Positions 24,714 to 36,757 of a stretch of 44,438 nucleotides of DNA are shown piece after piece (position 1 is the stretch's first letter; every line of letters begins with the position of its first letter). The notes below the pieces were generated by a model. The model did no database searches. It worked only from the letters and a program-made list of their open reading frames with translations, and was not told the DNA's origin. The translations under genes and the position numbers were made by a program. The stretch comes from Micromonospora phytophila (GTDB lineage: Bacteria; Actinomycetota; Actinomycetes; Mycobacteriales; Micromonosporaceae): contig NZ_JAMOKF010000010.1 of assembly GCF_023656545.1 (NCBI RefSeq), positions 1 through 44,438 on the forward strand. The letters are read 5' to 3'.

Positions 24714-24747
24714 TTACCCACAGGCCGTGTCCACAGGCTGTGGATGG
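24714..24747. promoter_or_regulatory. Cluster of DnaA-box-like 9-mers
   Basis: TTACCCACA (24714-24722), GTGTCCACA (24727-24735) and, on the other strand, CCATCCACA (24739-24747) lie within 34 bases. They differ from TTATCCACA or TTGTCCACA at one or two positions (the third at two or three). TCCACAG-G-CTGTGGA is also a palindrome. The site sits between the divergent phosphodiesterase and diguanylate cyclase genes and may bind DnaA or another regulator. Confidence 0.4.
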
Positions 24748-24861
24748 CACATGTGTACGAAGAACCGTGGACGATCTTGCTCCCCGGCGGGCCGGCACCC
24801 GGCTGAGTACCCTTGATCGCGGGCCCGGTGCCGGCCGGATCCCCTCCCTACCTGGAACGAC

Positions 24862-26289
24862 GTGCGAGTGGATCACCAACGAGTCATCCGTGACGTCACG
24901 GTCCGCCTTCCCATGGCGTCGACCGCCGTCGAGGCGTGCCAGTGGACCGTCACCGCCCTCGCCCGGCACGCGCCGGCCACCATCTCCGTGCTGCTCCAGG
25001 TCCACGACCGGCTCCGCTGCGTCGCCGCCACCGGCTCCTGGCAGGTCTTCTCCACGGTGCCCCCGAAAACCGGCATCGTCGGCCGCGTCTACGCCTCCGG
25101 CGAGACCGCCGTCGTTCCCGACGTGGCCGACGACCCCGACTACCTGCCGATCCGCCCCGACGTCACCGCCGAGGTGTGCGTACCGGTGCTGGACCCGGCG
25201 GGCCGGCCGATCGGGGTGCTCGACCTCCAATGGTCCGATCCGGTCGACCTGGCCCCGTGGCGGGAGACCGCCGAGCGGTTGGCCGCCCGGCTCGGCGCCC
25301 GGATCGTGGCGCTCGGCGGCCCACCCGCAGAGAGCCGCAGCGAGAAGCTGCTCCGACACGCCAGCGCGCTGACCTCCGCGCCGACCGAGTGGGACCTGAT
25401 GGCCGCCGCGCTCGCAGCGGCCCGGGACGTGTCGACCCTCTCCGCCGCCGTACTGGTGCTCGTTGGGCGGCAGGGGCCCCGGCTCGGCGCGCCGACGGCC
25501 ACCCCCGGCGACCTGGAGTCCCGGATCCGGGCCGAACTGGCCGAGGCGGGCACCGCGGCGCTCGGCGGGATGATCAGCCGCGCCCAGGGCAACGGCGCGG
25601 GCTACACCCTCGGCGAGGCGGGTCACCCGCCCACGGTGGACCACGAGCCCCTGGCCCGCGCCGGCGTACGCACCCTGATCTCGGTGCCCGTCGGCACACC
25701 GGCCGCCGGTGGGGTGCTGCTGGTCGCCGACGAGCGGCTGCTGCGCCCCGACCCGACCACGGTCAACCTGATGGAGCTGCTCGCCGGCCAGGCGTGGAGC
25801 TGCCTGGACCGGCTGCGCACCCTGGCCCGGCTGCGCGAGCAGGCCAGCTCCGACCCGCTGACCGGATTGCGGCACACCGGGCCGTTCGGCCAGCGGATCG
25901 CCGCGGCCACCCCCGGGCGTACGGCCCTGCTGGCGATCGACGTGGACGGCTTCAAGCACGTCAACGACACCTACGGCCACCAGGCCGGCGACCGGGTGCT
26001 GGTCGGTCTGGCCCGGGCGCTGGAGGGGGCGTTGCGGCACGGCGACGAGCTGTACCGGATCGGCGGCGACGAGTTCGTGGCGGTGATCGAGGTGAGCCGC
26101 CCGGAGGAGGCGGTCCGGATCGCGGAGCGCCTGACCGAGGCGGCGAGACGCATCGGCCGCACGATCAGCGTGGGCGTCGCCCTCCCCCGCGCCGGCGAGT
26201 CCCCCGAGCTGACCCTGCGCCGCGCCGACCAGGCCCTCTACGCGGTCAAACGCCACGGCCGCGACGGCGTCCGCCTAGCCGCCGCCTGA
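24862..26289 (+). CDS. GAF-GGDEF diguanylate cyclase
   Basis: A 475-residue soluble protein. A GAF domain (about 15-150) is followed by a second GAF-like segment (about 170-320) and a GGDEF domain (about 330-472). The active site GGDEF at 401-405 is intact, as are DPLTGL and DVDGFKHVND. RHGD at 392-395 is a canonical RxxD inhibitory site five residues before GGDEF, so the enzyme should make c-di-GMP and be feedback inhibited. No EAL domain is present. A TACCCT -10 box near 24807-24812 would give a leader of about 45 bases. GTG 24862 is the likely start. Confidence 0.9.
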   Translation: MRVDHQRVIRDVTVRLPMASTAVEACQWTVTALARHAPATISVLLQVHDRLRCVAATGSWQVFSTVPPKTGIVGRVYASGETAVVPDVADDPDYLPIRPDVTAEVCVPVLDPAGRPIGVLDLQWSDPVDLAPWRETAERLAARLGARIVALGGPPAESRSEKLLRHASALTSAPTEWDLMAAALAAARDVSTLSAAVLVLVGRQGPRLGAPTATPGDLESRIRAELAEAGTAALGGMISRAQGNGAGYTLGEAGHPPTVDHEPLARAGVRTLISVPVGTPAAGGVLLVADERLLRPDPTTVNLMELLAGQAWSCLDRLRTLARLREQASSDPLTGLRHTGPFGQRIAAATPGRTALLAIDVDGFKHVNDTYGHQAGDRVLVGLARALEGALRHGDELYRIGGDEFVAVIEVSRPEEAVRIAERLTEAARRIGRTISVGVALPRAGESPELTLRRADQALYAVKRHGRDGVRLAAA

Positions 26290-26315
26290 CCCCAACCCCC
26301 ACCCCACGGTCGCGC

Positions 26316-26386
26316 CGATCACGCAGTTGTGGTGCCCCGTAAAAGGGACGACTCGCCACCTTCCGCCCACCACGACTGCATGATCG
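26316..26386. repeat. Intergenic 19-bp imperfect inverted repeat
   Basis: CGATCACGCAGTTGTGGTG (26316-26334) pairs with 26368-26386, two mismatches of 19, spacer 33 bases. It lies between the convergent GGDEF and asd genes and could terminate both. The sequence is typical, as far as I recall, of a dispersed palindrome family in Micromonospora. Confidence 0.65.
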
Positions 26387-26414
26387 ACGTGGTTGGGCGG
26401 CACGGACGGGGGCG

Positions 26415-27476
26415 TCAGGGGCGGGTCAGTTCCTTGGCGAGGAGTTCGGCGATCTGGGCGGTGTTCAGGGCGGCGCCCTTGCGGAGGTTGTCGCCGGTGA
26501 CGAAGAAGTCCAGGGCACGGGGGTCGTCGACGGCGCGACGGATCCGGCCGACCCAGGAGGGATCGGTGCCGACCGCGTCGATCGGCATCGGGAACTCGCC
26601 GGCGGCCGGGTCGTCGACCACGATCACGCCGGGGGCGTTGCGGAGCACCTCCCGGGCTCCCTCGGCATCCACCTCGGTGGCGAAGACGGCGTGCACCGCC
26701 ACGGAGTGGCCGGTCACCACCGGCACCCGTACGCAGGTGGCGGAGACCTTCAGGTCGGGCAGCCCGAGGATCTTGCGCGACTCGTTGCGCATCTTCATCT
26801 CCTCGGACGACCAGCCGCCGTCGGCCGGCGAGCCGGCCCAGGGCACGACGTTGAGCGCGAGCGGCGCCGGGAAGGGGCCGAGCTCGTCGCCGACCGCCTG
26901 GCGCACGTCGCCGGGCCGGGATCCGAGCACCCGGTCACCGGCGATCTTGGCGAGCTGGGTGTGCAGGGTGTCCACGCCGGCCTGGCCGGCCCCGGAGACC
27001 GCCTGGTAGGAGGCGAGCACCAGCTCGCGCAGCCCGTACTCGCGGTGCAGTGGGGCGACCGCGACGATCATCGCCAGGGTGGTGCAGTTGGCGTTGGCGA
27101 TGATCCCCTTCGGCCGGTTGCGCGCCTGCTCGGGGTTGATCTCCGGCACCACCAGCGGGACGTCCCGGTCCATCCGGAAGGCGCCGGAGTTGTCCACCGC
27201 GACGGCCCCGCGGCTCACCGCGATCGGCGCCCACCGCGCGGAGACCTCGTCCGGCACGTCGAACATCGCCACGTCGACGCCGTCGAACGCCTCCGGGGTC
27301 AGCGCCTGGACGGTCAGCTCCTCGCCCCGGCAGCGCAGCCGCCGCCCGACCGACCGTTCGGAGGCGAGCAGCCGGATCTCGCCCCAGACGTTCTTGCGCC
27401 CGGTGAGCAGCTCGCACATCACGGTGCCGACGGCACCGGTCGCTCCGACCACGGCCAGGGTGGGCAGCGACGCCAT
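26415..27476 (-). CDS. asd: Aspartate-semialdehyde dehydrogenase
   Basis: A 353-residue enzyme that reduces aspartyl phosphate to aspartate semialdehyde with NADPH, the second step towards lysine/DAP, threonine and methionine. The NADP loop GATGAVG is at 11-17 and the active-site Cys131 in NANCTT. The GAGQAGVDTLHTQ block and the substrate-binding SEEMKMRNE segment are present. It starts 5 bases after the lysC stop, so the two form an operon, as ask-asd does in mycobacteria, corynebacteria and streptomycetes. Confidence 0.96.
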   Translation of the reverse strand: MASLPTLAVVGATGAVGTVMCELLTGRKNVWGEIRLLASERSVGRRLRCRGEELTVQALTPEAFDGVDVAMFDVPDEVSARWAPIAVSRGAVAVDNSGAFRMDRDVPLVVPEINPEQARNRPKGIIANANCTTLAMIVAVAPLHREYGLRELVLASYQAVSGAGQAGVDTLHTQLAKIAGDRVLGSRPGDVRQAVGDELGPFPAPLALNVVPWAGSPADGGWSSEEMKMRNESRKILGLPDLKVSATCVRVPVVTGHSVAVHAVFATEVDAEGAREVLRNAPGVIVVDDPAAGEFPMPIDAVGTDPSWVGRIRRAVDDPRALDFFVTGDNLRKGAALNTAQIAELLAKELTRP

Positions 27477-27481
27477 GGGCG

Positions 27482-28747
<1,266 letters not shown>

Positions 28748-28788
28748 GACAGTGCACTCCCTCCCAGCGACGGCCCTGAGCGTGCCGA

Positions 28789-28814
28789 CGCCGCCGGGTT
28801 GGCCTCCGGCGGCG
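28789..28814. promoter_or_regulatory. Leader hairpin of lysC-asd
   Basis: CGCCGCCGG (28789-28797), 8-base loop, CCGGCGGCG (28806-28814). It falls between the candidate -10 box and the ribosome site of lysC. It shows no resemblance to the lysine riboswitch. Confidence 0.45.
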
Positions 28815-28830
28815 CGTGTCAGACGGCTTC

Positions 28831-28836
28831 AGGGTA
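28831..28836 (-). promoter_or_regulatory. Candidate -10 box of lysC-asd operon
   Basis: TACCCT on the minus strand, about 84 bases before GTG 28747. A TGACC-like -35 lies upstream, but at a wide spacing. Confidence 0.4.
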
Positions 28837-28971
28837 TCGGGCGGCCCGCATCGCCGGGTCAGGTGATCCCACCATCCGGCCCGGCCGGCCCGGCGGCGTG
28901 GCGCGCGACACGCCGGGCTGGTGGCCCGACGGGGGTGTCCGCGTGTCGGCCCCGGGCCGCAGAATGGCCCC

Positions 28972-29799
28972 GTGCACGCCCACCTCCGCCCGACCGGCCC
29001 CGCCGGGAACGCGACCCGTCCGCCGGCTCGCCCGCTCCGGCGCCTGACCGGCCCGCTCGCGCTCGCCCTGCCGGCGCTTCTCGTCGCCTGCACCGCCGAT
29101 CAGCCGGCCGACCCCCCGCAGACGCCCGCGACGACCCCGGTGCCGGCCGGGTTGGACGCGGCACGGGACGAGCTGGCCGCGCTCGCCGCGGCCGCGCAGG
29201 ACCGGCACCTGGTCGCCACCTACACGCTGCGCTCCCCCGGCGCCCCGGACCGCGCGATCCTGGTGACCAGCGCGAACGACGGCACCTGGCGGGTCGACGT
29301 CCCGGGCGGCGCGCTCGGCGGCACCGCGGACGTCTCGCTCGCCGCCACCGCGGACGGGCTGTTCCAGTGCGGCCTGCCGTCCGCCGGCCGGCCCGAGCCG
29401 GCGGCCTGCGTACGCCTCGGCGACCCGGACGACACGGTGCCGCGCCGGCTGGACCCCCGGGTGCAGCACCCCTTCACCGACTGGCTGGCCGTGCTCACCG
29501 ACCGGCGGGCCCCGCTCGCCGTGTCACCCGCGCAGCCACCGCCCGGGGCGGCCGGCGCCTGCTACTCCGTCGAGACCACCTCGGCCTCGATGAACGCTCC
29601 GCTCGACGTGGGGATCTACTGCTACGACCCGGACGGCACGCCCACCGCGGTACGCGCCGCGTTCGGCACGCTGACCCTGGCCGGGCCGCCCGCGCCGGCC
29701 CCGGCCACGGTGCAGCTGGCCGGGCCGGTGGTCGACGGCGAGCCGCTCGGCTCGGCGACGCCGGAGCCGAGCGGCACCCCGAGCGCGGGAACGTCCTGA
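28972..29799 (+). CDS. Lipoprotein of unknown function
   Basis: A 275-residue exported lipoprotein. The basic N-terminus and hydrophobic [12 protein letters not shown] end in a lipobox (LVAC), followed by a Pro/Thr-rich linker. A domain with four Cys follows ([30 protein letters not shown]) and then a Pro/Ser/Thr-rich tail. It resembles LppX/LprG-like or DUF-type lipoproteins in size only. GTG 28972 follows CAGAAT by 6 bases, suggesting a leaderless start. It is divergent from lysC. Confidence 0.75.
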   Translation: MHAHLRPTGPAGNATRPPARPLRRLTGPLALALPALLVACTADQPADPPQTPATTPVPAGLDAARDELAALAAAAQDRHLVATYTLRSPGAPDRAILVTSANDGTWRVDVPGGALGGTADVSLAATADGLFQCGLPSAGRPEPAACVRLGDPDDTVPRRLDPRVQHPFTDWLAVLTDRRAPLAVSPAQPPPGAAGACYSVETTSASMNAPLDVGIYCYDPDGTPTAVRAAFGTLTLAGPPAPAPATVQLAGPVVDGEPLGSATPEPSGTPSAGTS

Positions 29800-29884
29800 C
29801 CCCGGCGAGCGTTACGGGTGGTTTTCCCCACATTTCGGCACCCCTGGCCGAATGCACGAAACGCCCATACGGGACGCTCTTCCC

Positions 29885-30424
29885 ATGGCCCACCTCACCC
29901 CGCTGCTGGCGTTCCGCTGGAGCCCCCGGTCCTTCGACCCGACCGCCGAGCTGGCCCCGGCCGAGGCGTCCGCGCTGCTCGAGGCGGCCCGCTGGGCGCC
30001 CTCGGCGGGCAACGCCCAGCCCTGGCGCTTCGCGCTCGGTCGCCGCGACGACGAGACGTGGAAGCGGATCCTGGTCAACCTGCCCGGGCGCGACCAGCGG
30101 TGGGCGGCCCGCGCGTCGGCCCTGGTGCTGGGCGCCCACCTGACGGCCGGGCCGGGCTCGACCGGCCACGCCCCGTACGACCTGGGGCAGGCCGTCGCAC
30201 ACCTGACCGTGCAGGCCACCGCGCTGGGGCTGCACGTCCGCCAACTGCACGACCTCCACGCGGCCGGCCTGACCGCCGACCTCGACCTGCCGGTCGGCGT
30301 ACGGCCGCACGTGGTGGTGGCGGTCGGGCAGGTCGGCGACCCGCTCAGCCTCCCCGCCGACCTGCTGGCGTCGGAGACCGGCCTGCGCCGTCGACGCCCC
30401 CTCGCCGAACTCCTGCTCGCCTGA
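29885..30424 (+). CDS. Nitroreductase family protein
   Basis: A 179-residue FMN-dependent nitroreductase-like protein. RWSPRSFDP near the N-terminus and ARWAPSAGNAQPWRF are the typical FMN-binding segments; DLGQAVAHLTVQATALGLHVRQ is the dimer helix region. The substrate is unknown. ATG 29885 is preferred because GACGCT ends 6 bases upstream; an in-frame ATG at 29852 would add 11 residues. Confidence 0.85.
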   Translation: MAHLTPLLAFRWSPRSFDPTAELAPAEASALLEAARWAPSAGNAQPWRFALGRRDDETWKRILVNLPGRDQRWAARASALVLGAHLTAGPGSTGHAPYDLGQAVAHLTVQATALGLHVRQLHDLHAAGLTADLDLPVGVRPHVVVAVGQVGDPLSLPADLLASETGLRRRRPLAELLLA

Positions 30425-32506
<2,082 letters not shown>

Positions 32507-32523
32507 CCAACCCGCAGTCCCGC

Positions 32524-32560
32524 GCATCGGGGTGTCGGACCGGCTCCGACACCCCGATGC
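32524..32560 (+). terminator. Terminator after leuA
   Basis: A 16-bp perfect stem GCATCGGGGTGTCGGA with a 5-base loop CCGGC and its complement ending at 32560, 17 bases past the leuA stop. Confidence 0.85.
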
Positions 32561-32597
32561 CGGTCTCGTCGGGGTCGAGGGCGTGCGCGACCGGCGT

Positions 32598-32804
32598 TCA
32601 GACCGGGATGACCTCGACGGGCCGGTCATCGGCGAGCACCACCGCCTGGGCCACCACCACCCGCTGGCCGTCGAAGGTCATCGCCGGGGAGCCGTGCAGG
32701 CGGTAGCCCTCGGCCAGCGCCTCGCTGACCCGCCGGCAGAAGCTGGCGTCGTCCGGGCCGGTGAGGAGGCGGTAGCGGAGGCGGACGCCGTCGTGATCGG
32801 TCAT
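32598..32804 (-). CDS. DUF1737 domain-containing protein
   Basis: A 68-residue small soluble protein matching the DUF1737 pattern: RYRLLTGPDDASFCRRVSEA, GYRLHGSPAMTFDG and a hydrophobic end VVVAQAVVLAD. Function is unknown. TACGGT at 32811-32816 ends 6 bases before ATG 32804, so it is probably translated from a leaderless mRNA. Confidence 0.85.
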   Translation of the reverse strand: MTDHDGVRLRYRLLTGPDDASFCRRVSEALAEGYRLHGSPAMTFDGQRVVVAQAVVLADDRPVEVIPV

Positions 32805-32810
32805 CCGGTG

Positions 32811-32816
32811 ACCGTA
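32811..32816 (-). promoter_or_regulatory. -10 box of DUF1737 gene
   Basis: TACGGT on the minus strand, 6 bases before ATG 32804. Confidence 0.45.
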
Positions 32817-32914
32817 ACAAGGCCACTCCGACCCGTTTCCGGGCGACGATCAGCGGCCGGCAGGGTCAGCGGCGTCGCCCGGGTGGGGTGGACGTGGGCA
32901 CGGCGGGGGCACGG

Positions 32915-34363
32915 CTACGACGGGGGCGCCTGGCGCGGTGGGCGGTGGATGAGCAGGCCGGCCAGGGCCGCGCCGGCCAGCAGCAGCCCGGCGCACCAGA
33001 GCATCGCGCCCCGGTAGGCGCTGGTCAGCTCGTCCCGCTGCGCGTAACCGGTGCCGGAGAGCCCGACCAGCAGCGGGAGGGCGGCCACCGCCAGCAGACC
33101 ACCGGCCCGGGACGCGGCGTTGTTGAAGCCGCTCGCCACCCCGGCGAACCGGTCGGAGACCGCCGCCAGCACCGAGGCGGTCAACGGCGCCACCACCAGG
33201 GTCAGCCCGGCCCCGAAGAGCAGCACCCCGGGCAGCACGTCCCGCCAGTACGAGGCGCCCTGACCCACTTCGCGGAGCAGCAGCAGCCCGGCGGCGGCGA
33301 TCACCGGCCCGACGGCCAGCGGCAGCCGGGGACCGATCTTCGCCGACAGCGCGCCGGCCCGGGCGGAGCCGGCCAGCAGCAGCACGGTCATCGGCAGCAG
33401 GGCGATCCCGGTGAGGAGCGCCGACCAGCCGACCACGTTCTGCAGGTAGACGGCGAGGAAGAAGGTGAACCCGCCGAGCGCCGCGTAGACCAGCACGGTG
33501 AAGAGGTTCAACACCGAGAAGAGCCGGCTGCCGAACAGCCCGGTGGGGAGCATCGCGCTGTCGCCCCGGCGGTGCTCGACCAGCACGAAGAGCACCGCGG
33601 CGACGACCCCGACCAGCGCCGCCACCAGCACCGGCGCCGAGTCGACGCCGCGTGCCGGGGCGTCGATCAGCGCGTACGTCAAGCCGGCCAGGGCGACCGC
33701 GCCGAGCAGCGCGCCGGCCACGTCGAACCGGCGGCGCCGGTGCCCCGGGCCCTCGGTCCGGGAGGCCGCCTCGTCGCGGCTCTCCGGCACCCAGCGCAGC
33801 GCGTCCAGCATCACCAGCACGGCCACCGGCAGGTTGATGAAGAAGATCCACCGCCAGGAGAACGCGTCGATCAGCCAACCACCGATGAACGGGCCGAGCG
33901 CGGTGGAGACACCGGAGAGGCCCGCCCAGGCCCCGATCGCCCGGCCCCGGTCGTCGGGGTGGAAGCTGGCCTGGAGCACCGCGAGCGAGCCCGGGGTGAG
34001 CAGCGCGCCACCGGCGCCCTGGAGGAAGCGGGCCGCGACCAGCTGGGTGGTGTCCTGGGCCAGACCGCAGAGCAGCGAGGCCGCGGTGAACCAGACCACC
34101 CCGAGCAGGAAGATCCGCCGCCGGCCGAAGCGGTCCCCGAGCGCCCCGCCCAGCAGCACGAACGCGGCGAGCATCAGCAGGTAGCCGTTGACCGTCCATT
34201 GCAGACCCGGCACGGTGGCCCCGAGGTCCTCACCGAGCCGGGGCAGCGCCACGTTGACCACGGTGCTGTCCATGAAGACGATCCCGGAGGCGAGGACCGC
34301 CGCGAACAGGGTGCCCCGTCCGGCGTTCGTGCCCATCCGCAGCCCTGGACCGGATTCAGTCAT
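32915..34363 (-). CDS. DHA2-type MFS drug transporter (EmrB/QacA family)
   Basis: A 482-residue, 14-helix major facilitator protein. Helix 1 has FMDSTVVNVALP, motif A is GALGDRFGRRRIF, and the motif C-like GPFIGGWLID is typical of drug/proton antiporters. The substrate is unknown. ATG 34363 has GGGAAG upstream and a possible -10 TATCGT before it. There is no TetR or MarR regulator next to it, unlike many such genes. Confidence 0.88.
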   Translation of the reverse strand: MTESGPGLRMGTNAGRGTLFAAVLASGIVFMDSTVVNVALPRLGEDLGATVPGLQWTVNGYLLMLAAFVLLGGALGDRFGRRRIFLLGVVWFTAASLLCGLAQDTTQLVAARFLQGAGGALLTPGSLAVLQASFHPDDRGRAIGAWAGLSGVSTALGPFIGGWLIDAFSWRWIFFINLPVAVLVMLDALRWVPESRDEAASRTEGPGHRRRRFDVAGALLGAVALAGLTYALIDAPARGVDSAPVLVAALVGVVAAVLFVLVEHRRGDSAMLPTGLFGSRLFSVLNLFTVLVYAALGGFTFFLAVYLQNVVGWSALLTGIALLPMTVLLLAGSARAGALSAKIGPRLPLAVGPVIAAAGLLLLREVGQGASYWRDVLPGVLLFGAGLTLVVAPLTASVLAAVSDRFAGVASGFNNAASRAGGLLAVAALPLLVGLSGTGYAQRDELTSAYRGAMLWCAGLLLAGAALAGLLIHRPPRQAPPS

Positions 34364-34471
34364 GGCGTCCAATCTTCCCTGCACGATATGAGAGACGCCA
34401 CGAAACGCCGAAAGCCCGTCCGGGTACTGTGCGGGATCGCCGGGAGCCCCCAAGCTGGAGAGGTGTCGACT

Positions 34472-35131
34472 GTGCGTACCAGATCAGGACCGCGCGCCGC
34501 GGTGACGGCCGCGCTCGCCGCGGCGCTGGCGCTCGGTGCGGCCGGCTGCGTTCCGGTCGACGAGCCGGAGCCTCCGCCGAGCAGCAGCGGGGGCAACGCG
34601 GCGCAGAAGCTGGGCCAGCTCACGGTGGCCGGCGCCGGGTCGATGCGGGGCTACAGCCGGGAACGCTTCCCGCACTGGCGGGACACCGGCAAGAACTGCG
34701 ACGTCCGCGACACCGTGCTGCGCCGCGACGGCGAGGACATCAAGCTCTCCGGCTGCAACGTGGTCGCCGGCCGCTGGGAGAGCGTCTACGACGGCCGGGC
34801 CTTCACCGACCCGTCCGACGTGGACGTGGACCACATGGTGCCGTTGGCCAACGCGTGGCGCTCCGGCGCCGACGAGTGGGACGACGCCAAACGCGGTGAT
34901 TTCGCCAACGACCTCGACCAGCCGCAGCTCATCGCGGTTTCCGCGAGCTCCAACCGGGCAAAGGGTGACCAGGATCCGTCCCAGTGGAAGCCGGCGAATC
35001 GGTCGTACTGGTGCCAGTACGCCGAAAACTGGGTGACGGTCAAGCACCACTGGCGGCTCACGGTGACCAGCGCCGAGAAGGCCGCCCTGACCGACATGTT
35101 GGAGGGTTGCACATGGGCGAGCAAGCCGTGA
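34472..35131 (+). CDS. Secreted HNH-family nuclease lipoprotein
   Basis: A 219-residue exported protein. A signal peptide ends in lipobox AAGC (about Cys26), followed by a short Pro/Ser linker and a DUF1524-like HNH nuclease domain. DVDHMVPLANAWRSGADEWD holds the catalytic His, and LIAVSASSNRAKGDQDPSQW the Asn/Lys block. Four Cys (KNCDV, SGCNV, YWCQY, EGCTW) can form two disulfides. It probably degrades nucleic acid outside the cell. GTG 34472 has GGAGAGG at good spacing. The 3' end overlaps the next gene by 19 bases. Confidence 0.88.
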   Translation: MRTRSGPRAAVTAALAAALALGAAGCVPVDEPEPPPSSSGGNAAQKLGQLTVAGAGSMRGYSRERFPHWRDTGKNCDVRDTVLRRDGEDIKLSGCNVVAGRWESVYDGRAFTDPSDVDVDHMVPLANAWRSGADEWDDAKRGDFANDLDQPQLIAVSASSNRAKGDQDPSQWKPANRSYWCQYAENWVTVKHHWRLTVTSAEKAALTDMLEGCTWASKP

Positions 35132-35610
35132 CCGGAGCCGGGGCGACTCCTGCCCCGGAGCAGGTGCCGGACGCCGGCGGCGACGACGCGGCGGCGGCCA
35201 CCGGCAGCCCACCGGCCGGCGCGACCTCGGCCGGCATGAGCGCGGACGGTGCGACCGCCCCCGCCGTGCCGGGCGCCGGGATGAGCGCGGACACCCCGGA
35301 CGCGCCCTCGGCCGCGGTGCCGGGTGCCGGGATGAGCGCCGACGCCTCGGGGGCAGGTGGACCGCAGAGCCGGACGGCCGACATCGTGCCCGGCCCGGGC
35401 GGGGTGATGACCGACGAGGTCGGCGTGGTCACCGGCGAGCTGACCCTGCGTACCGAGCAGGCCGACGGCCAGGTGACGCTGAAGGTGCAGTACAAGGACG
35501 CCGACGAGTGGTACGCGGTCACCGGCGGCCGGGCGGCACTGGCCGACCCGGCGGGGCTGGACGCGGTGCACACCGTCGCGGTCGCCCTGCTGCACCGCCC
35601 CGAGGGCTGA
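35113..35610 (+). CDS. Unknown protein with GMSAD repeats, overlapping nuclease gene
   Basis: A 165-residue acidic, soluble protein. The first 95 residues are Ala/Gly/Pro/Asp-rich and hold three repeats of AGMSAD (SAGMSADGA, GAGMSADTP, GAGMSADAS). The C-terminal 70 residues form a compact domain (GELTLRTEQADGQVTLKVQY, DEWYAVTGG). I know no family. GGAGGG lies before ATG 35113, inside the nuclease gene, so the two are co-translated. It has no signal peptide and stays in the cytoplasm. Confidence 0.75.
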   Translation: MGEQAVTGAGATPAPEQVPDAGGDDAAAATGSPPAGATSAGMSADGATAPAVPGAGMSADTPDAPSAAVPGAGMSADASGAGGPQSRTADIVPGPGGVMTDEVGVVTGELTLRTEQADGQVTLKVQYKDADEWYAVTGGRAALADPAGLDAVHTVAVALLHRPEG

Positions 35611-35615
35611 CCACC

Positions 35616-35645
35616 CCGGTCGGCGGCCAGCGGGCCGCCGACCGG
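35616..35645. terminator. Bidirectional terminator
   Basis: CCGGTCGGCGGCC (35616-35628), loop AGCG, complement at 35633-35645: a perfect 13-bp stem between two convergent gene ends. Confidence 0.8.
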
Positions 35646-35653
35646 CGAGTGGG

Positions 35654-36757
35654 TCAGACGTACGAGCCGGGCTCGCTGGGGGCGGAGACGACGTGCGGCT
35701 CCTCGCCCTCGCCCGCCGGACGGGTGATCTGCGCGCTGACCTTGTGCGGACGCAGCTCGCCGGTCGCGATCTGCTCGGCCCAGTGGCAGGCCACCCGGCT
35801 GGCGCCGATCTCCCGCAGCACCGGCCGCTCGTCGGCGCAGCGGGTCGGCTGCGCCCACGGGCAGCGGGTGTGGAACCGGCAGCCCGACGGCGGGTTGGCC
35901 GGTGAGGGCAGGTCACCGGCGAGCAGGATCCGCTCCCGGCGGTCCTCGACGTCCGGGTCCGGCACCGGCACCGCCGACATCAGCGCCCGCGTGTACGGGT
36001 GCAGCGGCTCGGTGTAGAGCCGGTCGCCCGGCGCCTCCTCGACCAGCGCGCCGAGGTACATCACGCCGATCGTGTCGGAGATGTGCCGGACCACCGCGAG
36101 GTCGTGCGCGATCACCAGGTAGGTCAGGCCGAGGCTGTCCTGGAGTTCGTCGAGGAGGTTGACCACCTGGGCCTGGATCGACACGTCGAGCGCGGAGACC
36201 GGCTCGTCGGCGACGATCAGCTCGGGCCCGAGCACCAGCGCCCGGGCGATGCCGATGCGCTGCCGCTGACCGCCGGAGAACTCGTGCGGGTAGCGGGAGA
36301 GCGCCCAGCGGGGCAGCCCCACCGCGTCCAGCGTCTCGCCGATGATCTTCCGCCGCTCGTCGCGGCTGCCGCCGATCCCGTGGGTCTGCAACCCCTCGGT
36401 GAGGATCGACTCGACGTTCTGCCGGGGGTCGAGGCTGGACATCGGGTCCTGGAAGATCATCTGCATCCGGCGACGCATCGTGCGCAGCCGGCCCGCCGGC
36501 AGCGTGGTCAGCTCGACGCCGTCGAAGCTGACCTCACCGGAGGTGGGCGGGGTGAGCTGGAGCAGCGCCCGGCCGAGCGTGGACTTGCCGCAGCCGGACT
36601 CACCGACCAGCCCGTAGGTCTTGCCGCGCGCGATGCGCAGGTCGACCCCGTCGACCGCCTTCACGTGGCCGACCGTCCGGTCGAAGATCACCCCCCGCTT
36701 GATCGGGAAGTGCACCTTCAGGTCGCGGACCTCGACGAGGATGTCGCTCTCGGTCAC
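35654..36757 (-). CDS. dppF: Peptide ABC importer ATPase (DppF/OppF-like)
   Basis: A 367-residue ATPase. Walker [10 protein letters not shown], signature [10 protein letters not shown], Walker [13 protein letters not shown] and switch His in IAHDLA are all present. The C-terminal oligopeptide-transporter extension has Cys residues in [15 protein letters not shown], a pattern known to bind a 4Fe-4S cluster in some members. GTG 36757 overlaps the preceding ATPase stop (GTGA). It is the last gene of the dpp operon. Confidence 0.93.
   Translation of the reverse strand: MTESDILVEVRDLKVHFPIKRGVIFDRTVGHVKAVDGVDLRIARGKTYGLVGESGCGKSTLGRALLQLTPPTSGEVSFDGVELTTLPAGRLRTMRRRMQMIFQDPMSSLDPRQNVESILTEGLQTHGIGGSRDERRKIIGETLDAVGLPRWALSRYPHEFSGGQRQRIGIARALVLGPELIVADEPVSALDVSIQAQVVNLLDELQDSLGLTYLVIAHDLAVVRHISDTIGVMYLGALVEEAPGDRLYTEPLHPYTRALMSAVPVPDPDVEDRRERILLAGDLPSPANPPSGCRFHTRCPWAQPTRCADERPVLREIGASRVACHWAEQIATGELRPHKVSAQITRPAGEGEEPHVVSAPSEPGSYV

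Noticed and set aside
28748..28836. Lysine riboswitch upstream of lysC
   Set aside because: Only a simple 9-bp hairpin is seen in a leader of about 80 bases, far too short for the multi-helix L-box aptamer.
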